Shown here: one piece after another, positions 22,240-33,917 of the stretch
Layout: every line of letters begins with the position of its first letter
How positions within the stretch are numbered: position 1 is the first letter of the stretch
Origin: Casuarina equisetifolia
Taxonomy: Eukaryota; Streptophyta; Magnoliopsida; Fagales; Casuarinaceae
DNA length: 64,000 nucleotides
Assembly (NCBI GenBank): GCA_028551475.1
Contig: CM052354.1
Span: 3,579,391-3,643,390 of the forward strand
Reading direction: 5' to 3'
Position numbers and translations under genes: made by a program
Notes under the pieces: model-generated
What the model was told of the DNA's origin: nothing
The model's input: only the letters and a program-made list of their open reading frames with translations
The model's database searches: none

Positions 22240-25200
22240 CTTGCGACAGTTTCTTCAAGATTGCTGATTCTTTTTCCGGCATCCATTTTATTTCTCATTG
22301 CCCAGCCACAATTGTTGGCTGTTTATTGTTCAACTGGTATATATACCACTAACAGTGTGTATGAGGCAAACCTTAATTACCTTCTCTCCTCTATCTCCTC
22401 CAACACCAATATTACCAATGGGTTTTATAATAACTCGCATGGCCAAAAGCCTGACAAAGTTTACACGATTGGACTTTGTTAAGGAGATATTAGGCAAGTT
22501 GCTTGCCTTAGCTGCCTCAATGACTCTAGAATTGCTCTACCACAACTTTGTCCCAATCAAAAAGGGGCAATAGGATGGTATGACAATTGTTAGTTGCGTT
22601 TCTCAAACCACTCTATATTTGGCATCCTAGCCTATGATCCAAGTTTTTATGCTTGGAACACAATGAATGTCTTAGGCGTAGATGGTTACGACAAGTTGCT
22701 AAAGACTCAATTTGATGACATGATAAATGAAGTTGCATTAGATGGTTCTAGCAAGTTTTTTGCAACAAGAACTTCCTTAGCCCCAGACCTCAACAAAATA
22801 TATGTGCTTACACAATGCACTCTCAATTTGACTGAGGAAGATTGCCGTAATTGTTTATGGAAGATTTTTGGAGAAATTCCAGTATGTTGTGTTAGGCAGG
22901 AAGGTGATGAGATATTATACACCAAGCTATAATTTTAGGTACAAGAGCTACCCTTTCTTTGATGCAGTGCCTTCGTTGGAAAAAGGTAAACTGGTCCTTA
23001 TACACACCCTACCTCTCTGAAAATGACATTTTTTTCCACTTAGGTATAGGGTGCCTTAAAGGTGTAAGGTTTTTTCTCAAACAATGTAGGAATGAATTTT
23101 TCAATAGAATACAATTACTATTCTTTTATTCTTTTTATTTGTTTCTTGGTTATGTGATGTTTGGCTGCGATGTTGTAAGTGAGGACATACTTTTTTTTCA
23201 ATTATGTCGTATTGACTAAATCAAGTACAACAATTGATGTGTCTGTAAGGTTTTATGGCTAGTCAAGAAGGGGGGGGTTGAATTGGATATTTAGGTTTTA
23301 TCTTGTATTTATAATTTTTTTAACTATTCATGCAAGGTTGTTAGTTAACGTAATAATATCAAAACATATAATCAAGAATTAAAAACAAGATAATCAAACT
23401 CAAAGAGTTACACGGTGGTTTGACACTTTTCACCTACTTCCACCCTCTTTTCCTTCAACTAAACCAAGTTAAAGTTTACTTTACTTCAAGTTAGGAGAAA
23501 TCTTCTCCTACACTTCACAATTTCTTAACAATGAGTTATTTCAATTCTTGATTACAAGGTTTAGGTTAACAAAACCTTACTACATCAAGTTTATCCTCAA
23601 ATATATAATATGAGTAAGGAATTAAGCTTATCAAAGAATTAACTAAACATATGTAAAATCAATTCAAGCTCTAATCACAAAACCCCCAATTTTCACAAAG
23701 CTAGGGTTTCAAATTTACAAAGATCTTTATGTGCAAATAATATTTTGAAGTAATCTAGCACATACAAAGATTAATCTATCAGTTGATATTCACAGGATAA
23801 TGGATTTAAAGGAATATCATCGAAGATTCTTTCTTTCTTCAATCCTTGAAGAACATGGCAGTAAGAGCATATGATTCAAAGCTTCAATCTTTTTTAATCA
23901 AATCAGCAATATATCATTCAGCCAACACCAAACATTCACCCGAAGCTCTTTTTATAGTAAATTATCAAATCTTGATCACTTTAGGGTTTTGGTTTAGACC
24001 TGTTTGATATTCTACCATTGAGACTTGATAGAAGTGACATGATACAGCTGCAGAGATGATGATTTTTGTAGCAGAGAACCGTTCTAACATATCCATCACT
24101 TCGTTCTTCTTCCCATTGGAAAGTTGGTAGTCGAGAGAGAATGAAGAGAATGACTTCAATCAAATATGCGGCTAAGGCTTTGTTCTATTCGACATAAGAG
24201 CTTAGTCTCTTATCAAAGTGAAATGGCCATGTTTCACTTAAGTGAAATGTGCTCCAGCTAAGCTCTGCGGGCTTGATTTTCATGAGCATGCTTCATACGG
24301 GTCTAGTAGTTAATCGGTCCAGCAAAGATCTGATAGATAATTGATCCAGCAATAGTCCAATAGATACTCGGTTCAGCCATAGTTCAATAGATAATCAGTC
24401 CAACCATAGTCCAATGAATAATCGGTCCAATAATGATATATTTTCTTTCATATTCAAATTGAACAAGTAGCATACCTTTATCCTTCAAAAGTACCTATAA
24501 GCACACAATTACCCAGTATCACTTTCTTTTATTCATCAAATCACACATAAAATAATTCATCTTAACTCCATATGTGATGTTTGATAATGGAATGTAGGAA
24601 ACCGACTACTTTATAATATCATTAATTGATATTATAATTTACACACCTTTTACTTCCTTTGGTAGTCAACATATGCACACAAAATCATATATTCATAAAT
24701 AAAATACACATGAGTTTCAACAGTGTCTTCACAGTAACCTGCTTTTGGTTTTCACAAGAAAGGAAAGAAACGATCAAATTACGATCATCATAGTTGTCCC
24801 AACTCTTATTCTAATGCTACTTATTGTCACTATTTGCATATTTTTAAGGAGGAAGTAAAGGAATAAATGTGAGGCTAAGTTCATATATTAGTTCATTTAT
24901 TACTTCTTATTAGTTTTTAATGCGTGAAGCATAGGAATTTTGAAGTACTTGGGAAGAATAGTAACAGCATTTGGCCTATGGCAAAAATGAAAATGCTTTC
25001 CTCACTCACAATTGAACTGTGGCATGTGTACAAGTCACTATTCTTTTTTCAAAAGGATTAATCCAAATTTACAATCTATCATTACTAACTTTTTCAACAA
25101 AAAGTGTCCAAGATTGGAAGATTATAAGCCATATCTTGTTATATGCCTTCATAAGGAGTAAAAGTCAATCTCAAAGCAATAATTAGTTTATATTTGTCTA

Positions 25201-26961
25201 CATTGATTCCCTTCTAATAAGTGCAAATGTCATTGTAAAGCATGAGAATTATAAATCTGACATAGATTTTGATTAGCCCCCTTTTATAAGTAACCACTCA
25301 TCCATTTCAAACTCCTCTACTTTGCCGTGTTACTATTGGCGAAGATGTAGTGACATTTTTGTTGCATGTAGTTATGGATCCTGTACTTAAGGATGAAATA
25401 ATGAGTATGGAGTCCTTGCAATTCAATCTTAGCACTATTCCAGTTGCCATAGACAACTTTTTAGAGGCTAATAAGCTTGGAAAAAAAGGATTTGGGGCAA
25501 TATACAAGGTAAGAAAACATTCTAATAAAAAATTAAATTGTCATAATTTCTTATGAAATCTTTTATCAATGTATTTACTTCGTCTAAGTTAATTAGAATA
25601 GTTTAAGTTATATTGTATTTCATCTATATGCAAGGTATACTTTCTAATAAACAAGAAATAGCTATGAAAATACTATCAAGAAACTCTACACAAAGGAATG
25701 TTAAATTTAAGAATGAAGTCTTATTAGTGGCCAAACTCCAACATCAGAATTTAGTTAGACTCCTCGGATTTTGTTTGGAAGGAAATGAAAGACTTCTTAT
25801 CTATAAATTTGTACCTAACACAAGCCTTGACCATTACATATTTGGTATGCTTGAATTCTTATTATTTTTGAGCTATTTATTGAAATGTTGTAATCAAAAT
25901 ACTTTCATTTACCTACCAAAATATAAATTTTAAATATTTCACTAATGATATCAATTTGGAAATATAGATCCAATGAAGCGTGCATATTTAGATTGGGAAA
26001 GATACAATAAAATTATAAATGGTATTGCTTATGGACAAATATATCTTCATAAGGATTCTCGACTTTGAATTATTCACTGTGATCTTAAAGCTGAAAACAT
26101 TCTATTAGATATAGCAATGAATCCTAAAATATCAGATTTTAGCATGGCAAGATTGGTTATATTGGATCAAACAAAAGGCAATACAAATAGGATTGTGGGA
26201 ATCTAGTAAGTATGGTTAATTTCTACTATTAATGACTACAACTATGATTGTGAGAAGCTAATAAGTATTGTTAATTTCTTGTATGATTAATTTAAATAGA
26301 GAAATGAAATAGGAGTAGCACCAAGATAGCAATAAATAAAGATATAAATTAATTTTACCATTCAAACTAAGGTAACCATATTGATATTATTGCATAATGG
26401 ATATATGGCTCCAGAATATGAAATGTTTGGACAATTTTCAACAAAATTAGATGTCTTTAGTTTTGGCATCCTAGTTCTTGAGATTGTAAGTGGCAAAAGA
26501 ATTACAAGCCTTGGTGACAACGAGCAACTTCTTAGTTATGTGACTATTATATCAATTGGTATATTTTTTTTTTGTTTAAAAATTAACGGAAGTGAAAAAA
26601 AAAAATCCTGCTTCTTTGACTTATATATGCGGTTTGACATATTAATGTAGGTATGGAGAAATTGGAAGGAGGGGACAACCTTGAATCTCATGTATCCCAT
26701 GTTATTGAAGAGTGGTCCAATATCTGAAACTATAAGATGTATTCATATCGCTCTACTATGTGTTCAACAAAACATTGCTGATAAACCAGACATGGCTTTG
26801 GTTGTTCACATGCTTAAAAGTGATTCCTTGACTCTTTCTTTTGCCTACAAAACCTACAAGCTTTTTGCATAGTAGGATTCAATCTGACACGCCAAAGCAA
26901 CTAGGCATCAATGGCGGGTTAACTAATAATGAGGTTTCAATGACCGAGTTACATCCTCAAT
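22240..26961 (+). pseudogene. CRK pseudogene 1 (DUF26 receptor-like kinase), solo LTR in intron 1
   Basis: It follows the seven-exon plan of the CRK at 36106-39470. Exon 1 (about 22240-22985) has lost its start codon and most of the signal peptide. It holds both DUF26 domains, but a TAA follows the first domain's IGLC and further stops follow. The transmembrane exon (about 24764-24870) is frameshifted. Kinase exons are at about 25374-25509, 25635-25844, 25968-26206, 26393-26541 and 26651-26961. Key residues are lost: the glycine loop reads GKKGFG, the catalytic HRD reads HCD, DFG reads DFS, and the exon-4 acceptor is shifted. The last exon has stops after YKLFA. In living members this is a plasma-membrane receptor kinase. 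A 1479-bp solo LTR occupies intron 1. Confidence 0.92.
23244..24722 (-). mobile_element. solo LTR (copia element 1 family) in CRK1 intron 1, TSD GTGTC
   Basis: The segment begins TGTAAGGTTTTATGGC and ends ATGAGTTTCAACA. GTGTC flanks it at 23239-23243 and 24723-24727. The empty site is visible in CRK2 intron 1 (GATGTGTTTTCACAG at about 37174), proving a simple insertion. It is the reverse orientation of the LTR at 9953-11551 and 120 bp shorter. The difference lies partly in the repeats of about 30 bp at 24300-24430. The 16-bp palindrome TTTCACTTAAGTGAAA is kept at 24232-24247. Confidence 0.95.
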
Positions 26962-27529
26962 AGTGCTGTAATAGGGGGCTATTGTAATTGGTACTCACAA
27001 ACCAGAATCTTTTTTCCATTATGTTAGATAGACAGTAAAGAGAACTGATTTTAGTTTGCTGTAACTTAGTGTATAACGGAAGGTAGAATATAGGGTGTTT
27101 GTTTTCCATCAATACAAGCATTATTGGTGACGAAATCCAATAATTTATGTTTCTCCGCAACATCTCATGTCCTTATAAAACTCTGCGCTTGATTATTCTC
27201 TTCTTACCTATAGGTTAGTTGCTCTTAATGTGCTCTCATTTGTGGAAAGACAATTAATAACGACATACGCCGTTGTGGACAAACATGAGTAAATTGTCAA
27301 TGCTTGGAGTGAAATGAGGAAAAGCAAATGAACCAGTTAGTCCTTGCCCTAGAAAATTTCGTCATCATATGCATAGCCGGTAACCGTGACATAATCTGTT
27401 GGTTTGGTGATTGTCCACAAGAGTTATCTTGGCCTTCGCATGATATTTTGGTCTTCCTCCAAGTTGGAGTTAACAGTTTATTGTGATTCTAATTGTAACA
27501 CATCTCCTATGATGAGAAAGTCTACTAAA
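26962..27529. other. CRK 3' flank, paralogous to 29226-29340 plus 35507-35730
   Basis: After the CRK1 end, 27110-27260 matches 29226-29340 (CAACATCTCATGTCC, ATAAAACT), then continues as 35507 onward (TGTGCTCTCATTTGTG and AACGACATACGC). So the sequence upstream of CRK2 was duplicated here, and in the other copy it is interrupted by two insertions. There is no gene. Confidence 0.7.
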
Positions 27530-27890
27530 TGTTTTTACATAAAGCTTGAAGATTATTTAATTTCTTAGAAAACAAAATAGCCTACTATCTCATTATCATA
27601 TGTGGAGTCAAAATACAAAGTAATGGCCAACACAACATAAAAGAGTTTTTGGATAATGGGATTATTTAGGGACTTTGCATAATTATAAAATAGCCATTTC
27701 TTTTGTTTTGTGACAATGAAGTTGCTAAAAAGTTAGTAGTCAATTCACCAATCATGAGAAAACCAAACATATGGAATTAGATTATCATTTCATACGAGAC
27801 AAGGTACAAGGAGTAATTGAGACACATCACATCGTAAAAAAAAGAGTAGCATTTGGATTTATTGACAAAGGCATTTTGTAGCATGTAACA
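27530..27890 (+). pseudogene. decayed copia RNase H end
   Basis: With frameshifts, the translation gives SKYKVMANTT, then FCFVTMKLL / LFCDNEVAKKL, then QTYGIRLSFHTRQGTR and a TKA(F) end. This follows the RNase H tail of copia pol (SAEAEYRAMA, LFCDNQAA, KHIELDCHFVRDKV, LTKAL). The copy is old. A terminal repeat remnant follows at 27953. Confidence 0.65.
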
Positions 27891-27952
27891 CTAGCATATT
27901 TTTTTTTAAGCTTAGAGTATTTGACTTATTTAAATCTCTGAATTTAGACAAA

Positions 27953-28195
27953 GTGTTAGAGGAAGATTTAATATTTTAGATTTGGTGAATTAGATATTTA
28001 CCTTCTAGAATAATTTTGTATCGCTTTACAGATTAAAGTGTTTATTTTCCTTATACAATTAGTTGTCATATAAAGAATTATGGAATTACTCTTGTATAAA
28101 TAGCAGCAGCAACATACATTGTAATACATAGTAAATTCAATATAATTAAATTCACTTAGCTTGTTGAGTTTTTCCTTTTCTTAGTTTTATGACAA
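27953..28195 (+). repeat. probable 3' LTR remnant of the 27.5-kb copia relic
   Basis: The segment starts TGTTAGAGGAAGATTTAA about 60 bp after the RNase H relic. It holds a TATA-like TATAAATAGCAGCAGCAAC and a downstream region typical of short copia LTRs. The right end is not certain, and no second LTR or target duplication was found. Confidence 0.5.
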
Positions 28196-28261
28196 AAACT
28201 TTCGAGTTTTTTGAAAATCATATTGATACCAAACATCGGTTTAAGAAAATGAAGGAAATAG

Positions 28262-28440
28262 GTTTTAGAAGGCCCAATTGAAAATTCGCGATCAAAGGCC
28301 CTATTCGATGCTCACCTTAGAGGCCCAATTGGAATCCTAACCCAGAGGCCCATTTGAGATTTTTGATTAGGAGGTTCGATTGAGTTAATTACTTGAATTC
28401 GACTGAGATTTTGAGCTCAAAGGGTTTCATTAAAATTTTT
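28262..28440. repeat. degenerate short repeats around GGCCCAATTG
   Basis: At least four copies of an AGAGGCCCAATTGG-like core (starting near 28268, 28292, 28319 and 28345) are spaced about 24-30 bp apart with diverging spacers. It looks like a decayed minisatellite in non-coding DNA. Confidence 0.55.
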
Positions 28441-29225
28441 GAGTAAAACTCGTATAGGGTATTATTTTTTTTTCATCAATACAGAAGAAAATTAGGATAA
28501 GTGAACTAAGGAATGTGGAAAAGCTACTTGGCTATACACATTAAAACGATATGTGTTGGTACAGATAGACGGATACAAAAAGCTTGTCATTCTTAAGACA
28601 AGCTTGGCCTTTATACAGGTTCCAAAAGACCACTTATTGGTTTTCATTACTTTCCTGGAAGGTTACTTTAGCCGTCCGACACACGCTAGCCACTGTTAGC
28701 GTGTTCGGGGTGCACTTGTAACTTCTTTCTTCTCTCTCCTTCTTTTACATTAAGAACTCCAAAGTCAGCAACTTGCTCTAGGGTGCGGGGATGAGTTTCA
28801 GTCTAAGTCTGGTTTTTGTTGAAAATCATGATTAGATGGTGGGAACAAAAAAGAATACAAAGAAATAAAAGAGAAAAGAAAAGGAAGAGGAATTGTCATT
28901 ATCTCAACCAGCCCTATTACAATATCACATAAGAGGAAAACATATTCTTGAGATAATTTTTATTCCTTGTTACAAAATAGAATCATACTTTCCTTTTATA
29001 CACAATTTTTAACCAATAATAAGTGTCATAGCATCTAAGACACTAGGTGGCATTCCATTGTACATCCACCGATTTCCACGCTACATGATGGGTGGTCTAG
29101 TGCCCAGAGTATCTGCATGCGGGGCTTGTGAGGTTACACCACCTAGCAGCCACTAGTGCCATTGTTGCCTTTCTTTGACAAGTTCCATGGCCTAACGTGG
29201 TTGGGTGTAGTAGCACCGTTTGATA
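28441..29225. other. no gene recognised; probable old insertion
   Basis: No coding motif is visible on either strand. The paralogous flank at 27110 lacks this sequence, so at least part was inserted beside the 29226-29340 copy. I cannot assign it to a transposon class. Confidence 0.4.
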
Positions 29226-29340
29226 AACTTTCTTTCACACATACAAGCACTATTGGTAAAGGAATTCAATAATTTCTATTTCTCCACAACATCTCATGTC
29301 CTTATAAAACTTTATGCTTGATTATTGTCTTCTATCTTAC

Positions 29341-30043
29341 TGTTACGTGCCTGTTTTTATTTAGTTAGTGATTAGTAATATTAGTTAGGATTTAAGGAGT
29401 CCTAAGTGTAGGGTTGAGGTAGGCACACGATGTAAGCCCTTAAAACCTCCTTTAATATCCTTTGTACTCATTTGGAAAAGGAAAGAGTGATATTTTGACT
29501 TGTTTGGTGCGTTTTCTAGCCTTTTCCATGAAACTTACTGTCACGGTCTTGGTAGATCCGTGTGGCACCTAGGTCTCAACAGAGATCTGGGTCAGCCTTC
29601 TGAGCTTTCAATAAACTACCTGAAAGCCGCAATGGGACAAATTGGTTAGTCCCAAGACGAGTTTAAAGGGAGGTTGGTCATGAAACAAAGAGCACATGCA
29701 AACAAGTCTAAATATACATCTTTATTGAACCAGAGAATCATCCAAGTTACAAGTAACTAGGTAAACAAGGTACAAGCAACTAGACAAGACTCCCCACGAC
29801 CAACAGGGACATTCTATACAAGGGTCGATTCGGTTTACATCGCAACGAAATTACATAATAAGATAAAATACATAATATATTCATAGTAGGTTACAAAACA
29901 AGGCACCCCCCAAGTGGATGGCCCATTATAGGGAAAAACACCAGAGAACAGACGAGCCGCATCCTTAGTCACCTGGGTACCTCGGCTCGTACTTCCAGTC
30001 CGAGACACTAGAGTTTCTTAGGAATGGCCCCTGCAAATCCAAA
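29341..30043. other. unclassified insertion(s), flanked by CTTAC
   Basis: Compared with the paralogous flank at 27190-27230, 703 bp of extra sequence begins TGTTACGTGCC just after TCTTAC and ends before CTTACGGTTTC. CTTAC therefore flanks it at 29336-29340 and 30044-30048. Within it, AAACTTAC recurs at 29531-29538 and is followed by TGTCACGG. So it may be two insertions: LTR-like pieces starting TGTTACG and TGTCACGG. The right end lacks the expected CA. Confidence 0.4.
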
Positions 30044-30057
30044 CTTACGGTTTCTTA

Positions 30058-30737
30058 TGTTGGGTATTGGATAGGGATGGAAGAGGAACAAAGGTATGAA
30101 AGAAAATTGGGAAAATGAGGAGGTAAGGTTGGTTGAGGCAAAATGTCGAACACGTGGTGGGTAGAAAGTTGAACACTAAAAAACAGCCTTTAATGAAAAA
30201 CGAAATTGTTCCTTTATACAACCAAGCAAGATTACAAATGGACACAACAAAGGAAATTCAAGAGAGTTGCAATCTCTTGAATACACAAGGACAAACTAAC
30301 TCATACAACAACACTTTGAAGGAAAAAGAAAAGACTCATGGTTTGAGCAACAAAGGAAACTTGGAACTGCCATTCCTAAAGAACTCTTGCTGGAGGACTC
30401 CGTTTACTCTCTTGCTTGACTGTTTTCTCTCTTTGCAGTGTTGCTCCTCTATGTGCTCCATGGTATTTATAGCTTCATAAGGTCAGTGCTTCCTTGTTCT
30501 TCAGCAAATACAGACATCAAGCTTGTGGTTTGGAGAAAGCTTGGTGTCAGAGATCTTTTTCGGGTGTCAGAAGATAATTTTCCAATGAAGAAGAAGCTTC
30601 TAGTGTTTTCCGGTTTGTTCTGTACATTTCCGTCATTGGGAGAATGGAGAAGGGAGAAGATGATGAATAACATCTGTGGGCCACTTACCTTTTGGGCTTT
30701 TCCTTCTTATTTGGGCTGAGCAAGTTTAAACCCAACA
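30058..30737 (-). repeat. 3' LTR of copia element 3
   Basis: This is the left LTR, 680 bp, TG...CA. On the minus strand the purine-rich stretch AAGGATGAGAT just upstream is the likely polypurine tract. The pol frame runs about 30 bp into the LTR and stops at 30707. Confidence 0.95.
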
Positions 30738-32530
30738 ATCTCATCCTTAAACTTGATCATGCCCAAATTGTATCTTAGCCTTCTAAAATCTTCAAACTTT
30801 AATGGCTTTGTAAAGATATCTACTAATTGATCTTCACTTCTGCAATAAGTCAACTTAATGATTCCCTTCTTTACCTGGTCCCGAAGGAAATGAAGCTTCA
30901 TCTCAATGTGCTTACTTTTCCTATGAGAGATTGGATTCTTTGAGAGTGATAATGCTAACTTGTTATCCACATAGATCTCTGTAGGATCCTTTTGCAAGCA
31001 TTCCATCTCTGTCAACAAATTCCTTAACCATATTACTTGACAAGCACAATGAGAAGCCGCGATATATTCTACTTCACAAGTTGACAATGCTATCACAGAC
31101 TGCTTTTTTGATGACCAAGAAAAGACTGCTGTCCCAAGACTAAAAGCATATCTAGAAGTACTTTTCCTTTCATCTTCATGTCTTCCAAAATCACTATCTG
31201 AATATCCAAATAAACTAACATCCTTACAATTCTCATAAAGCAAACAATAGTCTATTGTACCTTTGACATACCTTAATATCCTCTTTGCTGCCTTAAAATG
31301 AGCTTGCTTGGGAGTCTCCATATACCTGCTTACCAAACCCACCGCATACATAATATCTGGCCTTGTATAGGTCAGATATCTTAAACTCCCAACAAGACTT
31401 TTAAATATTTGCAAATCTATAGCTTCTCCCACTGAATCTTGTTTCAACTTAGTACTTCCATCAATTGGTGTAGAAATTGGTTTGCAATCAGTCATTTTAA
31501 ATTTACTTAAAACTTGGTTTGCATACTTCTTTTGTGAAATAAAAATGCCTGCTTCTCCTTGAACCACTTCTACTCTAAGAAAGTAAGACATCATTCCAAT
31601 ATCAGTCATTTCAAATTCTTTAAACATAGAATTCTTGAAGTCTTGAAACATACCTGGACAATTTCCTATGAAGATCATATCATCCACATATAAGCATACC
31701 ATCAACATTTCTCCTTCCTTATTTTTCTTTGTGTATAAAGCATGCTCAAAAGGACTTTTCACAAAGCCATTATTTACTAAATATTCATCAATCCTTGAAT
31801 TCCATGCTCTTGGGGCATGTTTTAATCCATATAACGCTTTTTTCAACTTATACACCTTTTCTTCTTGTCCTTCTTTTATATATCCTGGAGGTTGTTCTAC
31901 ATATACTTCTTCTTCTAGATACCCATTAAGAAAAGCTGATTTTACATCCATTTGGTATATTTTACAACCTTTTGCTGCAGCTAAGGCTATAATTAATCTA
32001 ATAGTATCTATCTTAGCAACTGGAGCAAACACTTCTTCATAATCTATTCCATACTTTTGCTTAGATCCTTTTGCTACTAATCTAGCTTTATATTTTTCAA
32101 CCTTTCCTTCTTGATTTGTCTTTGTTTTATAAACCCACTTAACTCCAATTGCTTTGTGGCCCTTAGATAAGTCTACTAACTCCCATGTATCATTTCTTTT
32201 TATTGCATTTATTTCTTCATCCATTGCCTTTTTCCATTTTTCACTAGCTATAGCTTCTTCATATGTAATTGGATCACATTCAGCTAATAAGCAATACAAG
32301 GAGTAATTACTTACCTCTAGGGGTTGTGTTTCCACATATATGTCTCCCAAACTTCTCATCTTTGATGAAGTTTCTCCAGGTCTACTGCCTCCTCCTTGTC
32401 TCAACGAAGTTTGTTCACTTGCTGCTGCTTCTTGTTGGCCTCCTTCTTGTTCTCTACTTTTGTAGAATAGGTCTTTGATTAGCTTGTCTTCTTCATTCCA
32501 TTTCCATTGTGCTTCTTCATCAAACTCCAT
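30707..32530 (-). CDS. copia element 3 pol, reverse transcriptase-RNase H part (open 607 codons)
   Basis: This is the C-terminal half of the polyprotein; the first codon is only the first Met after upstream stops. Early blocks are WKKAMDEEINAIKRNDTWEL and KARLVAKG. RT core blocks are YQMDVKSAFLNGYLEEEVYV, YGLKHAPRAWNSRID and the catalytic LYVDDMIFIGN. The RNase H region has SWSSKKQSVIALSTCEVEYI, YVDNKLALSLSKNP and HIEMKLHFLRDQV. Catalytic YVDD is intact. The family function is copying element RNA into DNA inside virus-like particles. Upstream domains are broken, so a normal polyprotein is unlikely. Confidence 0.9.
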   Translation of the reverse strand: MEFDEEAQWKWNEEDKLIKDLFYKSREQEGGQQEAAASEQTSLRQGGGSRPGETSSKMRSLGDIYVETQPLEVSNYSLYCLLAECDPITYEEAIASEKWKKAMDEEINAIKRNDTWELVDLSKGHKAIGVKWVYKTKTNQEGKVEKYKARLVAKGSKQKYGIDYEEVFAPVAKIDTIRLIIALAAAKGCKIYQMDVKSAFLNGYLEEEVYVEQPPGYIKEGQEEKVYKLKKALYGLKHAPRAWNSRIDEYLVNNGFVKSPFEHALYTKKNKEGEMLMVCLYVDDMIFIGNCPGMFQDFKNSMFKEFEMTDIGMMSYFLRVEVVQGEAGIFISQKKYANQVLSKFKMTDCKPISTPIDGSTKLKQDSVGEAIDLQIFKSLVGSLRYLTYTRPDIMYAVGLVSRYMETPKQAHFKAAKRILRYVKGTIDYCLLYENCKDVSLFGYSDSDFGRHEDERKSTSRYAFSLGTAVFSWSSKKQSVIALSTCEVEYIAASHCACQVIWLRNLLTEMECLQKDPTEIYVDNKLALSLSKNPISHRKSKHIEMKLHFLRDQVKKGIIKLTYCRSEDQLVDIFTKPLKFEDFRRLRYNLGMIKFKDEIVGFKLAQPK

Positions 32531-33917
32531 GTCCCTTGATACAATTAGCTTATTCTCATTTGGATCATATAACTTGAAGGCCTTTGATACTTTGTTGTAT
32601 CCTACGAAGATGCACTTGATTCCTCAATCATCCATCTTCTTTCTTCCTTGTTCTAGGACTCGAGCATATGCTATGCAGCCAAACACCTTCAGGTCACTTA
32701 CAACTGGTTTGCTTCCACTCCTTGCTTCATCTAGTGTTTTATCTTTCACGCTTTTCGTTGGACAGCGATTGATCAAGTAGACTGCACAATCAACTACTTC
32801 AGCCCAGAAACTCTTTGGTAAATCCTTGCTCTTCATCATGCTTCGCACCATGTCAAGGATTGTCCTATTTTTCCTCTCTACGACACCGTTCTGCTATGGC
32901 GTATATGCTGTTGTGAATTGGTGGATGATTCCTTCCGTCTTGCAGAAACTTTTGAACTGTTTGGATGTATATTCTCCTCCTCTATCTAATCTGATTGTCT
33001 TTAAAGGCTCTCCAGAGTGCTTTTCCACCATAGCCTTAAACTCCTTAAACTTCTCCAATGCCTCTGATTTTTACTTTAAGAAATACACCCAAGTTTTTCT
33101 GCTGAAATCATCAATGAATGAGATGTAATACTTGTTTGTGCCCAAGGAAGTAACATCGAATGGACCAGCAATGTCGGTGTGGACAAGCTACAGCGGCCTC
33201 TTTGCTCTCCAAGAATTTCCAGCTTCAAAACTCCTTTTGAATTGCTTCCCTTTCACACATGCTTCACACAACTCGTCTGGATGATTAATCTCAGGCAAAC
33301 CTTTAACCATATTCTTACTTGCAAGTAATTTTAATCCTTTAAAACCGAGGTGTCCAAATCTCAAATGCCAAAGCCAAGACTCATCATTCATTACAGACTT
33401 TAAACACTTAACTGCTTCAGTTTGAAGGTTAAGTGTAAAGTCTATTTTTCTGCATTTCTACTTTGGCTATTAACACCCCTTCTGAATTTCTAGTAGTTAA
33501 ACCTCCATCTCTGAGGTTTATCTCATATCCTTTCTCTAATAATTGCCCAAGACTTATCATATTACTCTTTAAAGCAAGTACATAATAAACTTCATTAATA
33601 AACTTTTACGTTCCATCCTTAGCTTTAACCATTATTCTTCCTTTTCCTTCTACTAGTATTGTGGTATTATCTCCAAATCCTACTTCTCCTTTAACTGTCT
33701 CATCCAATTCATTAAAAAGCTCCTTATTTCCAGTCATATGATTACTGGCCCCAGTATCCAAATACCAAACATTTCCTTTTATTGTCCTTTCTTCCTTAGA
33801 AGTTAATAGGATAGTTTGCTCATTTCTTGATTCCTCCTCCTTTATTAAGTGTGCCTCTCTATTTAAGTTGGTTCTACACTCTCTACTAATATGCCCATAT
33901 TTTCCACACCTATAACA
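32531..33917 (-). pseudogene. copia element 3 protease-integrase pseudogene
   Basis: On the minus strand, after gag: zinc knuckle CYRCGKYGHISREC (CX2CX4HX4C), protease WYLDTGASNHMTG with its DTG triad, pre-integrase ESWLWHLRFGHLGF and LCEACVKGKQF, then an integrase core. The core includes [25 protein letters not shown] and [14 protein letters not shown]. Stops occur just before the knuckle, before the protease end, within the integrase core (after VYFLK and before QNGVV) and at MDD-stop-GIK. Catalytic residues of protease and integrase are otherwise kept, so decay is recent. Confidence 0.88.

Noticed and set aside
30045..30719. Open frames repeated at 30.0-30.7 kb and 34.8-35.5 kb
   Set aside because: They lie in the two LTRs of copia element 3 and are duplicated with them; no domain.
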